From an uncultured Pelagibacteraceae bacterium (lineage in GTDB: Bacteria; Pseudomonadota; Alphaproteobacteria; Pelagibacterales; Pelagibacteraceae): a stretch of DNA of 58,981 nucleotides. Where the stretch lies: NCBI GenBank assembly GCA_902624585.1, contig CACNXU010000002.1, forward strand, positions 1 to 58,981. Reading direction: 5' to 3'. Below are positions 50,286-58,981 of this stretch, in pieces. The position numbers were made by a program, and so were the translations under genes. The notes under the pieces were generated by a model, which saw nothing but the letters and a program-made list of their open reading frames with translations, made no database searches and was not told the origin of the DNA. Position 1 is the stretch's first letter. Each line of letters begins with the position of its first letter.

Positions 50286-52912
50286 TATATACCCTTAATT
50301 GTTACTGATATTTTCTCAATATCATTCTTTAAATTATTATAATTATTTTTTTCTTGTTCAACAATCTCTTTTGGAGCGCGGTCAATAAAACTTTTATTCT
50401 CTAATCTTTTAGAAATATTATTCATCTCTTGCTCTAATTTACTTTGTTTATTTATTAAATTTTCTTTTATTAATTTTAAATCAACATCTTTATCAAAATA
50501 AATCTTAAACAAATCCCCAGAAACAACCATTGTTGCAGCTGGTTTATCTAAATCCTTATCCAATATGCTATTAATTCTGCCTAGTTTTTTCAGAATAATT
50601 TCATTTGTATTAATAAAGACTTTTTGATTTTTATTAATATTACTTATCGATACATCAATAAATGAGCCTGGACTTACATTTAACTCATTTTTAAATGATC
50701 TAATTTCTGAAATAATGTTGATGATATTCTCAACCTGTTCAATACTGCTATCCTTATTTACCTCACCAGATAACCAATTTTTAAGCATCAAATAATCATT
50801 ACCATCATTATCAAATTTGTTTTTTAGCCAAATTTCTTCAGTAACAAAAGGAATAAAAGGATGTAGTAAAATCAAAATTTGTTTGAATACAAAAGATGAT
50901 ACTTTTTTAACCTCTACTTTAGCTTTTTCATCATCTGAAAAGAGTATAGTTTTAGATAGTTCTAGATACCAATCACAATATGAATGCCATGCAAATTGAT
51001 AAGCATTTTTGGCAGCTTCATCAAATCTATAATCTTTAAGATTTTTTTCTATTTTATTTTTAGTTTCAACAAGTTCTGAATAAATCCATTTGTTTATATT
51101 TATATTTAAACTTGGAACTTTATCTATATCTATAAAATCACATTCATTAGTAATTAAAAAATTATTAGCATTCCATAATTTGTTTAAAAAATTTCTATAG
51201 CCTTTAACTCTGTCTTCAGAAAGTTTAACATCGGTTCCTGGTGATGCCATAGATAACAAAGTAAATCTAAGTGCATCTGCACTATATTTTTCAATTAAAT
51301 CTAAAGGATCAATTACATTACCTTTGGACTTGGACATTTTCTGTCCCTTCTCGTCTTTAACTAATGCATGAACATAAATATCTTTAAATGGTTCTTTATT
51401 TAAAAATTCTGTGCCAAACATAATCATTCTAGCAACCCAGAAAAATATAATATCAAAACCTGTAACCAATACTGATGTTGGATAAAATTTATCTAAATAT
51501 TTATTATCATCAGGCCAACCAAGTGTAGCAAAAGGCCATAAGCCAGAGGAGAACCATGTATCTAAAACATCTGGATCACGATTTAATCCTACATCTTTAC
51601 CATAATGTCTTTTAGCTTGCTGTTTTGCATCATCTTCATTTTCTGCAACAAAAATTTTTTCATCAGGACCATACCAAGCAGGTATTTGATGTCCCCACCA
51701 AAGTTGTCTTGAAATACACCATGGCTCAATATTATTCATCCATTGAAAATAAGTTTTTGACCAATTCTCAGGAAAGAAATTTGTCTTTTTTGAATTAACA
51801 ACTTCTTTAGCTTTAACAGATAATTTACCTGCATCAGCAAACCATTGTTCTGTTAGGAAAGGTTCAATTATTGAATTGGATCTATCTCCATAAGGAACTT
51901 TATTTTTAATATTCTCTTCTTTTACAAAAAATTCTTTTTCTTTAAGTTCTTTTAAAATTTTTTTTCTTGCTTCAGACCTATCAAGACCTATGTAAGTTTG
52001 TGGAGCATTTTCATTTATTTTACCTGCGTCAGTAAAAATATTTATGATTTCAAGTTTGTTTCTTTGCCCAACTTCATAGTCATTAAAATCATGAGCTGGA
52101 GTTATTTTTAATGCTCCAGTTCCCTGTTCAGGATCCGCATAATCATCTTCAATAATTTTTATCTTTCTTCCAACAATTGGAATAGTAACTGTTTTTCCAA
52201 CAAAGGTTTTAAATCGGTCATCTTTTGGGTTAACAGCAATGGCGGTATCACCAAGCATTGTTTCAGGTCTTGTTGTTGCAATTGTAATAAATTCTTCAGT
52301 CCCATTTATTGGATATCTAATGTAATAAATTTTAGAATTTACCTCTCTTTGATCTACTTCTAGGTCTGAAATAGCTGTTTTTAAAACTGTATCCCAATTA
52401 ACTAATTTTTTATCTTTATAGATTAGACCTTTGTTGTAAAGATCTACAAAAACCTTAATTACTGATTTAGATAAATTTTCATCCATAGTAAAAGCATTTC
52501 TTGACCAATCACAGGAGCAACCAAGTTTTTTTAATTGATTAATTATTATATCTCCATATTGCTCTTTCCATTCCCAGACCTTTTCGATGAATTTTTCTCT
52601 TCCAATTTCATTTTTGTTAATTTTTTCAGAAGTTAATTTTTTTTCTACTAAAGCTTGGGTAGCTATACCTGCGTGATCTGTACCTGGTTGCCATAATGTT
52701 TCAAAATTATTCATCCTATGATAACGAACTAATAAATCTTGAATAGAATTATTGAGTGCATGACCCATATGTAAACTACCAGTTACATTTGGTGGTGGAA
52801 TTACAATTGAGAATTTTTTTGAATTTTCCTTTGGTTTAAAAAGACCATTTTTTTCCCAATACGAATAAATTCTAGTTTCTACATCAGAATGTATATATTT
52901 ATCACTACTCAT
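50285..52912 (-). CDS. valS: Valyl-tRNA synthetase
   Basis: [40 protein letters not shown]-terminal coiled coil. Confidence 0.98.
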   Translation of the reverse strand: MSSDKYIHSDVETRIYSYWEKNGLFKPKENSKKFSIVIPPPNVTGSLHMGHALNNSIQDLLVRYHRMNNFETLWQPGTDHAGIATQALVEKKLTSEKINKNEIGREKFIEKVWEWKEQYGDIIINQLKKLGCSCDWSRNAFTMDENLSKSVIKVFVDLYNKGLIYKDKKLVNWDTVLKTAISDLEVDQREVNSKIYYIRYPINGTEEFITIATTRPETMLGDTAIAVNPKDDRFKTFVGKTVTIPIVGRKIKIIEDDYADPEQGTGALKITPAHDFNDYEVGQRNKLEIINIFTDAGKINENAPQTYIGLDRSEARKKILKELKEKEFFVKEENIKNKVPYGDRSNSIIEPFLTEQWFADAGKLSVKAKEVVNSKKTNFFPENWSKTYFQWMNNIEPWCISRQLWWGHQIPAWYGPDEKIFVAENEDDAKQQAKRHYGKDVGLNRDPDVLDTWFSSGLWPFATLGWPDDNKYLDKFYPTSVLVTGFDIIFFWVARMIMFGTEFLNKEPFKDIYVHALVKDEKGQKMSKSKGNVIDPLDLIEKYSADALRFTLLSMASPGTDVKLSEDRVKGYRNFLNKLWNANNFLITNECDFIDIDKVPSLNININKWIYSELVETKNKIEKNLKDYRFDEAAKNAYQFAWHSYCDWYLELSKTILFSDDEKAKVEVKKVSSFVFKQILILLHPFIPFVTEEIWLKNKFDNDGNDYLMLKNWLSGEVNKDSSIEQVENIINIISEIRSFKNELNVSPGSFIDVSISNINKNQKVFINTNEIILKKLGRINSILDKDLDKPAATMVVSGDLFKIYFDKDVDLKLIKENLINKQSKLEQEMNNISKRLENKSFIDRAPKEIVEQEKNNYNNLKNDIEKISVTIKGI

Positions 52913-53036
52913 TGATGTTAAAGTTTATAATTTAATAATCTAAATTAACAATAATCAATTTGGATCGTTATTTAATAGACTAATAGAAAAAATTTAATAT
53001 AAAAAGGCATCTGTAGCTATTAACTAAAAATAAGAT

Positions 53037-53110
53037 GGCAACGTGGCGGAATGGTTACGCAGAGGATTGCAAATCCTTGTATCCCGGTTCGATTCCGGGC
53101 GTTGCCTCCA
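53037..53110 (+). tRNA. tRNA-Cys(GCA)
   Basis: ggcaacgtggcggaatggttacgcagaggattgcaaatcctt...cggttcgattccgggcgttgcctcca; anticodon GCA. Confidence 0.95.
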
Positions 53111-53160
53111 AAAAAAATCTTGTTTTAGTTATAAAAAAAAGTAAGTTGGCTTTTTTACAT

Positions 53161-53236
53161 TCCTCGGTAGCTCAGTTGGTAGAGCAGTTGACTGTTAATC
53201 AATTGGTCGCAGGTTCGAGTCCTGCCCGAGGAGCCA
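53161..53236 (+). tRNA. tRNA-Asn(GTT)
   Basis: tcctcggtagctcagttggtagagcagttgactgttaatcaattgg...ggttcgagtcctgcccgaggagcca; anticodon GTT. Confidence 0.95.
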
Positions 53237-53291
53237 GAAAAATCAAATAGTTATAAAAAAAAATTAATATGGGGTCAGAGACAAATTAATT

Positions 53292-53663
53292 TTAAACTGC
53301 TTTTGAAATATTAGATCCTGATATTTGTAAAGATTTATTAAATTTCAGTTTTTGATCAGCATTAAGTTCTGAATATAATTTTACTAAAAAATTATAATTA
53401 ACATTCATGTGACCCTCTTGAGATCTTTCTAAATTTATTAAGTATTCTGAAAAATCTTCAAAAAAATAATTAATTGGTACTTTTAAGTAATTAGAAAGTT
53501 GTAGTAATCTAATTGAACTTACACCATTAGTACCTTTTTCATATTTTTGTATTTGTTGAAATGTAACGTTTATAGCTTTCGCCACTTTAGTCTGCGTTAA
53601 ACCCAAAGCTAATCTTCTTAGCTTAAGCTTATTGCCTAAGTGTTTATTGAAATTATCTTCCAT
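53292..53663 (-). CDS. XRE-family helix-turn-helix transcriptional regulator
   Basis: LRRLALGLTQTKVAKAINVTFQQIQKYEKGTNGVSSIRLLQLSNYL. Confidence 0.92.
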   Translation of the reverse strand: MEDNFNKHLGNKLKLRRLALGLTQTKVAKAINVTFQQIQKYEKGTNGVSSIRLLQLSNYLKVPINYFFEDFSEYLINLERSQEGHMNVNYNFLVKLYSELNADQKLKFNKSLQISGSNISKAV

Positions 53664-53851
53664 TAAGACCCCTCTTAATTAAATTTTAAAATACCATTGA
53701 ACATATTTATTAATGTTACTGCAATAGAAAAATTTATTATTTTTTGCAAGAAATTTAGAAAAACCCAAACATTGTCAAGCATTAGTTGGATGCAAAATAA
53801 ACATATTTAGATTGTGTAATTTAGAATTATCTCTAAATTATTATATATTTT

Positions 53852-54586
53852 TTATAATATTTGACTTAAAAACAGCTTAGTCCTATCGCTCTTAGGGTTA
53901 GCAAAAAACTCTTTAGTTTCAGCTCTTTCAACAATCATTCCTTCATCCATAAAAATAACTTCATCGGCTACCTCTTTAGCAAATCCCATCTCATGTGTTA
54001 CAACTATCATTGTCATTCCTTGATTTGCTAAATCTACCATTACATCCAAAACTTCTTTAATCATCTCTGGATCAAGAGCTGATGTAGGTTCATCAAATAA
54101 CATTATCTTTGGCTCCATACAAAGTGCTCTAGCAATTGCAACCCTTTGTTGTTGACCACCTGACAATTGACCTGGAAATTTTTGTGCTTGATCAAGTATT
54201 TGAACTCTTTCTAAATGTTTTAAAGCTAATTCTTCTGCTTCTTTTTTTGGCATTTTCTTTACCCAAATCGGTGCAAGCGTACAATTATCTACAATTGATA
54301 AATGTGGAAATAAGTTAAACTGTTGAAATACCATTCCAACTTCCGCTCTAATTTGCTCAATATTTTTTGTATCTTCCGTCAATGTGTTTCCATCAACGAT
54401 AATATCGCCTTGCTGATGTTCTTCTAACCTATTTATACATCTAATTAATGTAGATTTACCAGATCCTGAAGGGCCACAAACAACAATTTTTTCTTTTGCT
54501 TTAACCTCTAGATTAATATCTTTTAAAACTTGAAAATCACCAAACCATTTATTCATATTTTTTATTTGAATAATACTGTCAGACAT
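53852..54586 (-). CDS. aapP: General L-amino acid ABC transporter ATP-binding protein
   Basis: [40 protein letters not shown]; aap gene order. Confidence 0.93.
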   Translation of the reverse strand: MSDSIIQIKNMNKWFGDFQVLKDINLEVKAKEKIVVCGPSGSGKSTLIRCINRLEEHQQGDIIVDGNTLTEDTKNIEQIRAEVGMVFQQFNLFPHLSIVDNCTLAPIWVKKMPKKEAEELALKHLERVQILDQAQKFPGQLSGGQQQRVAIARALCMEPKIMLFDEPTSALDPEMIKEVLDVMVDLANQGMTMIVVTHEMGFAKEVADEVIFMDEGMIVERAETKEFFANPKSDRTKLFLSQIL

Positions 54587-54589
54587 AAT

Positions 54590-56032
54590 TTATCGTTCTG
54601 TTTTATATTTCTGTTCTAGATTATAGCTATACTTACTCATTGCATAACAAATAATCCAGAAAATTATTGCAGCAAATACATAGCCTTCCATTGCAAATCC
54701 TAACCATTTAGGATTGGTTTTTGCTAAATTTAACATTCCTACTATTTCTAAAAGACCAACCACAAATATTAGAGGTGTATCTTTTACCAAAGCCAAAAAT
54801 GTATTAGCAATCCCTGGAATAACAAGTTTTAAAGCTTGGGGTAAAATTACAAATATATGCATTCGCCAATAACCCATTCCAAGTGATTTTGCAGCCTCAT
54901 ATTGGCCACGTGGCAGAGCTTGTAAACCACCTCTAATAACTTCTGCAACATAAGCGGCTTCAAATAATGAAATAGCTATTATGCATCTGACTAATTTATC
55001 TATAAAAAAATCTGCAGGCAAAAACATTGGAAACATCACTGCAGACATAAATAAAACTGTAATTAATGGAACCCCTCTCCAAAATTCAATAAAACCAATC
55101 GATATATATCTTATTAATGGAAAATCTGATCTTCTACCTAAAGCAAATGCCATTCCAATTGGAAAACAGAAAATTAAACAGAAAAATGAAATTATAAATG
55201 TCAATGATAATCCTCCCCAAGCTCCAGTCTCAACCCAATTTAATCCTTCTAATTTACCTAGTTCAATCAATTCCTCATAAAAAACAAAATATTTTAAAAC
55301 TATATACAAAGTAATAGGTACAAATATAAAATAATAAAATTTAAATTTACTTGGAATAAAAAAACCAATAATTATAGAAATTACTGCTGCAATTATTCCA
55401 TAAGAGAAATCAAAAAAAATAGGACCACCTGATATAAAAAAGAAAATAAATAAAAATGCAATAAAAGGATAAATTATAACGTAATATAAAGTTAAATATT
55501 TTTTATACTTTTCTGTTGCAAAATATCCAACGGAACCTAAAAGAGTTAACGCTATAAAAGATAAATTTATTCTCCATTGCTCAGCATTAGGATACATTCC
55601 ATACATAAATCTTCTAAACCAGACTTTGATATAAGTCCAACAAGCTCCTGTACCAGAACAAACATCTTTACTATCTCCAGCAAAACTTGCATCGACAACA
55701 AACCAACTTAAAATTGGCGGTGTTGCTTTAATAATTATAAAAATGATTAATAGCGATAAAATTGCATTAAAATTATTTGTATTTATGTTTTTATTTACTT
55801 GGTCTAAAAACTTATAACCACTGTGCTCAATTCTTATAAAATATAATCCTATAAATCCTAATATAATTGGAATTATAAAACTTAAAGATGAGGGTAAAAA
55901 TCCTGTTATATTTAAACTAAAAAATGAATTAAGAAAAACATCTATAACACTAATAACAAATAAAAATGAACCAATATATAAAAAGGTAGTCAAATTATCT
56001 TTATCTGGTTTTAAAAAATTAATTTTTGACAT
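54590..56032 (-). CDS. aapM: General L-amino acid ABC transporter permease (AapM type)
   Basis: DVCSGTGACWTYIKVWFRRFMYGMYP; EAAKSLGMGYWRMHIFVILPQALKLVIPG. Confidence 0.9.
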   Translation of the reverse strand: MSKINFLKPDKDNLTTFLYIGSFLFVISVIDVFLNSFFSLNITGFLPSSLSFIIPIILGFIGLYFIRIEHSGYKFLDQVNKNINTNNFNAILSLLIIFIIIKATPPILSWFVVDASFAGDSKDVCSGTGACWTYIKVWFRRFMYGMYPNAEQWRINLSFIALTLLGSVGYFATEKYKKYLTLYYVIIYPFIAFLFIFFFISGGPIFFDFSYGIIAAVISIIIGFFIPSKFKFYYFIFVPITLYIVLKYFVFYEELIELGKLEGLNWVETGAWGGLSLTFIISFFCLIFCFPIGMAFALGRRSDFPLIRYISIGFIEFWRGVPLITVLFMSAVMFPMFLPADFFIDKLVRCIIAISLFEAAYVAEVIRGGLQALPRGQYEAAKSLGMGYWRMHIFVILPQALKLVIPGIANTFLALVKDTPLIFVVGLLEIVGMLNLAKTNPKWLGFAMEGYVFAAIIFWIICYAMSKYSYNLEQKYKTER

Positions 56033-57184
56033 TTATTTTTCCTTAATAGCAATTTTTTTATTATACCAATTCATTAAAATAGAAATTGAAATACTTAAGC
56101 TTAAATAAGTAAGCATCGTAATTGATACTATTTCAATTGCTTTACCTGTTTGCATAAGCGCCGTGCCAGCAAAAACTAATACTAAATCGGGGTAAGCTAT
56201 AGCAGCTGCTAAAGAAGAATTTTTAGTTAAATTTAAATATTGATTGGTTGTTGGTGGAATAATAATTCTTAAAGCTTGTGGCATCACAACCAACTTTAAA
56301 ACTTGGTTAGGATTTAAACCAATTGATGCAGCGGCTTCTTTTTGACCTTTTCCTACTCCTTGGATTCCAGCTCTAACACACTCAGCTATAAAAGTGGCTG
56401 TATACAATGCCAATGACAAAGTTAAAGCTATTAACTCTGGAGGCAAGCTTACACCACCTTCATATATAAATGAGGTTGTTGCTAATTGTTTTAATTTTGG
56501 TATTTCAAAAGATAGGCTAACACCTCCTATTAAAAAGCTTAATAATGGTAAAATAAAAATTAAACCTATAGCTATCCAAAAAACTGGTAGCTGCTTTCCT
56601 TGTGTCTCCTGAACCTTTCGGGCATGAATTCTTATTACAACAATCGCAATAATTGCAGCAATTAATGAATATAAAAACACATTTAAATTTTCCCAAATAA
56701 ACGCTGGAACATATAAACCTTTTATTGTTAAATAAAAAACACCCAAAATTGCATCCGCATCCTGAGGTAATGGTAGTGCCCTTAAAGCAGCAAAATACCA
56801 AAAAAATATTTGTAAAAGTAATGGTATATTTCTAAAAAATTCTACATAGAAAGCCGCAAATTGATTTATTAAATAGTTTGGAGATAATCTTGCTACACCA
56901 ACTATAACACCTAAAATTGTTGCAAAAATAATTCCAATTACAGAAACTAAAATAGTATTAAGTAATCCTACCAGGTATGCTCTGAAATAAGAGTGCGATC
57001 CATCATATTCAATAAGAGAAAACTGAACGTCAAATGAAGACTCTTGTGAAAGAAACCCATAACCAAAATCAATACCTCTATTCTCCATATTGATTTGGGC
57101 GTTATATGTAAAAAAACCAAAAACCAACACTACAACTAAAACGGTAATTAATTGGGGAATGATTTTTTGTAATTTAAGGTTCAT
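56033..57184 (-). CDS. aapQ: General L-amino acid ABC transporter permease (AapQ type)
   Basis: FGYGFLSQESSFDVQFSLIEYDGSHSYFRAYLVGLLNT; EAAASIGLNPNQVLKLVVMPQALRIIIPP. Confidence 0.92.
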   Translation of the reverse strand: MNLKLQKIIPQLITVLVVVLVFGFFTYNAQINMENRGIDFGYGFLSQESSFDVQFSLIEYDGSHSYFRAYLVGLLNTILVSVIGIIFATILGVIVGVARLSPNYLINQFAAFYVEFFRNIPLLLQIFFWYFAALRALPLPQDADAILGVFYLTIKGLYVPAFIWENLNVFLYSLIAAIIAIVVIRIHARKVQETQGKQLPVFWIAIGLIFILPLLSFLIGGVSLSFEIPKLKQLATTSFIYEGGVSLPPELIALTLSLALYTATFIAECVRAGIQGVGKGQKEAAASIGLNPNQVLKLVVMPQALRIIIPPTTNQYLNLTKNSSLAAAIAYPDLVLVFAGTALMQTGKAIEIVSITMLTYLSLSISISILMNWYNKKIAIKEK

Positions 57185-57200
57185 TTGAACGCTTATAAAA

Positions 57201-57228
57201 AAAAGGGCTAGAAAAATCTAGCCCTTTT
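57201..57228 (-). terminator. Strong hairpin between aapJ and aapQ
   Basis: AAAAGGGCTAGA-AAAA-TCTAGCCCTTTT, perfect 12-bp stem, T-tract on the minus-strand transcript. Confidence 0.85.
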
Positions 57229-57247
57229 TAATTAGTTATATATGCAA

Positions 57248-58288
57248 TTATCTTGCAGGTGGTACATAAAGAATTCCACCTTTAGTCCATAATTCATTTG
57301 GACCTCTGTCAGGTAAAATTCCAGTGTCAGCTATATTTCTTTTATAGCTTTCACCATAGTTACCAACTTGCTTAATAATTCTTAAGCTCCACTCATTGTC
57401 TAAGCCAAAAGCAGCACCTAATTCACCTTCAGCACCAACTAGTCTTTTTACTGCTGGATTATCTGAAGTTTTCATTGAGTCTGCATTTGCAGAAGTAATT
57501 CCATACTCCTCTGCTTCGATCATAGCGTTTAAAGACCACCTAACGATATCTTCCCAAACAGAGTCACCTTGTCTTACAACTGGTCCTAGAGGCTCTTTAG
57601 ACACCGTTTCAGGTAACACAATGTGTTCATCTGGATTAGACATTTTAGTTCTTTGTGCAGCAAGACCTGATTTATCAGTAGTGTAAGTATCACATCTACC
57701 AGCATCATAAGCAGCTACAACTTCATCAGCTTTTTCAAAAGCAACTGGCTCATAAGAAATTCCTTTAGAGTTAAAGAAGTCTCTCATGTTTAACTCAGTT
57801 GTTGTACCAATATTAGTACAAGCTGAGATACCATCTTTGAATTGGCTCGTTGAAGTAATACCAGAACTTTTTCTAACCATGAAACCTTGACCATCGTAGA
57901 AGTTTACTCCAACGAAAGTAAGTCCGATATCAGCATCCCTTGAAAGAGTCCAAGTTGTGTTTCTTGACAAGATATCGATCTCACCAGAAGTTAAAGCTGT
58001 AAATCTTTCTTTAGCACTTAATGGTGTAAACTTAACTTTGTTTGCATCACCTAGTACTGCAGCAGCTACAGCTCGACATACATCAACATCAATACCAGTC
58101 CAATTTCCAGCAGCATCAGCATTAGAAAATCCTGGAAGACCTTGAGATACTCCACATCTTACAAAACCCTTCTTTTGAGTGTTTTTAAGTGTTTTAGATT
58201 TTTTAGCAGCCATAGTTTCTGTTGTAAAAGTAAACAACACTGCAACCATAGCAACTAAAGAAGTTAATTGTTTTAAGTATTTAAACAT
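57248..58288 (-). CDS. aapJ: General L-amino acid ABC transporter substrate-binding protein
   Basis: Signal peptide; GFVRCGVSQGLPGFSNADAAGNWTGIDVDVCRAVAAAVLGD; NTTWTLSRD. Confidence 0.94.
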   Translation of the reverse strand: MFKYLKQLTSLVAMVAVLFTFTTETMAAKKSKTLKNTQKKGFVRCGVSQGLPGFSNADAAGNWTGIDVDVCRAVAAAVLGDANKVKFTPLSAKERFTALTSGEIDILSRNTTWTLSRDADIGLTFVGVNFYDGQGFMVRKSSGITSTSQFKDGISACTNIGTTTELNMRDFFNSKGISYEPVAFEKADEVVAAYDAGRCDTYTTDKSGLAAQRTKMSNPDEHIVLPETVSKEPLGPVVRQGDSVWEDIVRWSLNAMIEAEEYGITSANADSMKTSDNPAVKRLVGAEGELGAAFGLDNEWSLRIIKQVGNYGESYKRNIADTGILPDRGPNELWTKGGILYVPPAR

Positions 58289-58464
58289 TATTCTTCCTTT
58301 ATGTTATTTTTATTTGTTAACAAATAATTCAAAATTACTTTTGAATATTTACAATTTAAACATGTAAGAAAATACTGTTCAAGAAAAATTAATTTAAAAT
58401 CAATTTATATATAAAATGACGTCAAGCTTAATTTTAAATAATTAGTTGTTAAATAAGTAAGAAA

Positions 58465-58541
58465 TGGCGCGCCCTGGAGGATTCGAACCTCCGACCCTCG
58501 GTTTAGAAAACCGATGCTCTATCCAGCTGAGCTAAGGGCGC
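58465..58541 (-). tRNA. tRNA-Arg(TCT)
   Basis: Reverse complement gcgcccttagctcagctggatagagcatcggttttctaaaccgagg...ggttcgaatcctccagggcgcgcca; anticodon TCT. Confidence 0.94.
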
Positions 58542-58570
58542 AAAATTAATGAATATATATTACTTAATTA

Positions 58571-58981
58571 CTATTTAAAAAGAAATTTTTTAGCTATTAA
58601 TAATAAAGATAAAAGTTCAACTCTCCCGATTATCATAAAAAATATAAGAAAATATTTAGTAAAAAAGTGTAAATTTTGAAAATCAAAGTCAGATACTCCA
58701 TATGCTGTTGAATTAACTGTATTCATTAACGTTAATACAGCTAGTTTAAAGGAATATTCAAATTGAATATTAGATAATGACAATAAAGTAACTAAGGAAA
58801 AAAGAGAAATAACGAAAATTATTATTGTTAAAAAATATTTATTTATATCGTTAGTAACAAAATTAATCTTAGAAAAAGCAAGTTTATTCATAAATACATT
58901 TTTTGGCTTACTAAAAGAAAGAATTTGATTAATAGAATATTTGGTCAAAGAATATATCTTTAAAAATCTTAAACCTGAGCT
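58571..58981 (-). CDS. C-terminal part of a TrkH-family potassium transporter, truncated by the window edge
   Basis: The frame stays open to the window edge (SSGLRFLKIYSLTKYS...); C-terminal FFMIIGRVELLSLLLIAKKF is TrkH-like. The track's start at 58948 is a TTG inside the gene. Confidence 0.7.
   Translation of the reverse strand, partial: SSGLRFLKIYSLTKYSINQILSFSKPKNVFMNKLAFSKINFVTNDINKYFLTIIIFVISLFSLVTLLSLSNIQFEYSFKLAVLTLMNTVNSTAYGVSDFDFQNLHFFTKYFLIFFMIIGRVELLSLLLIAKKFLFK

Noticed and set aside
53035-53250. 71-aa ORF MATWRNGYAEDCKSLYPGSIPGVASKK...
   Set aside because: It is a translation across tRNA-Cys and tRNA-Asn, not a protein gene.
53818-53839. AATTTAGA-attatc-TCTAAATT hairpin after aapP
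   Set aside because: Short AT-only-type stem without a T-tract on the aapP transcript strand; too likely by chance at this base composition.
56394-56801. ORFs within aapQ (56394-56612 +, 56517-56801 -)
   Set aside because: Alternate frames of a recognised permease; no motifs.

Overview
AT-rich, densely packed window that looks like a SAR11/Pelagibacterales-type alphaproteobacterial chromosome (inferred from composition and gene order). About 46 kb is ordinary core genome: sdhE-recG-DUF502, tgt-ppi-coaD-gyrA-ssb // uvrA, sodB, acetoacetyl-CoA synthetase, yajC-secDF, serS-tatCBA-scpBA-nagZ-argS-dgt, an A-type Fe-S carrier with xthA, znuA // znuCB-zur, an arsC-aquaporin operon, a PiT-like permease, a GDP-mannose pyrophosphorylase, ilvD, valS, aapJQMP, and five tRNAs. 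The accessory part is 66-12914. It holds nine consecutive genes whose products all begin with signal-peptide-like sequences: a TPR-trypsin protease, a DUF4384-like protein, a coiled-coil/LPP20-like repeat protein, a SHOCT-tailed protein, three paralogous caspase-like (orthocaspase-type) proteases with His/Cys dyads and EF-hand-like loops (two also carry MORN-like and PDZ-like regions), and two proteins built from a repeated two-Cys domain I cannot name. A decayed piece of a fourth caspase 3' end lies directly downstream of one paralog. I propose this as a candidate exported trypsin/caspase system; its function is unknown. Other items of interest are a roughly 20-bp stem covering the Shine-Dalgarno of the arsC-aquaporin operon, a possible attenuator before the PiT-like gene, paired Zur-like palindromes, an aapJ/aapQ hairpin, and a 46-aa membrane ORF missing from the ORF track.
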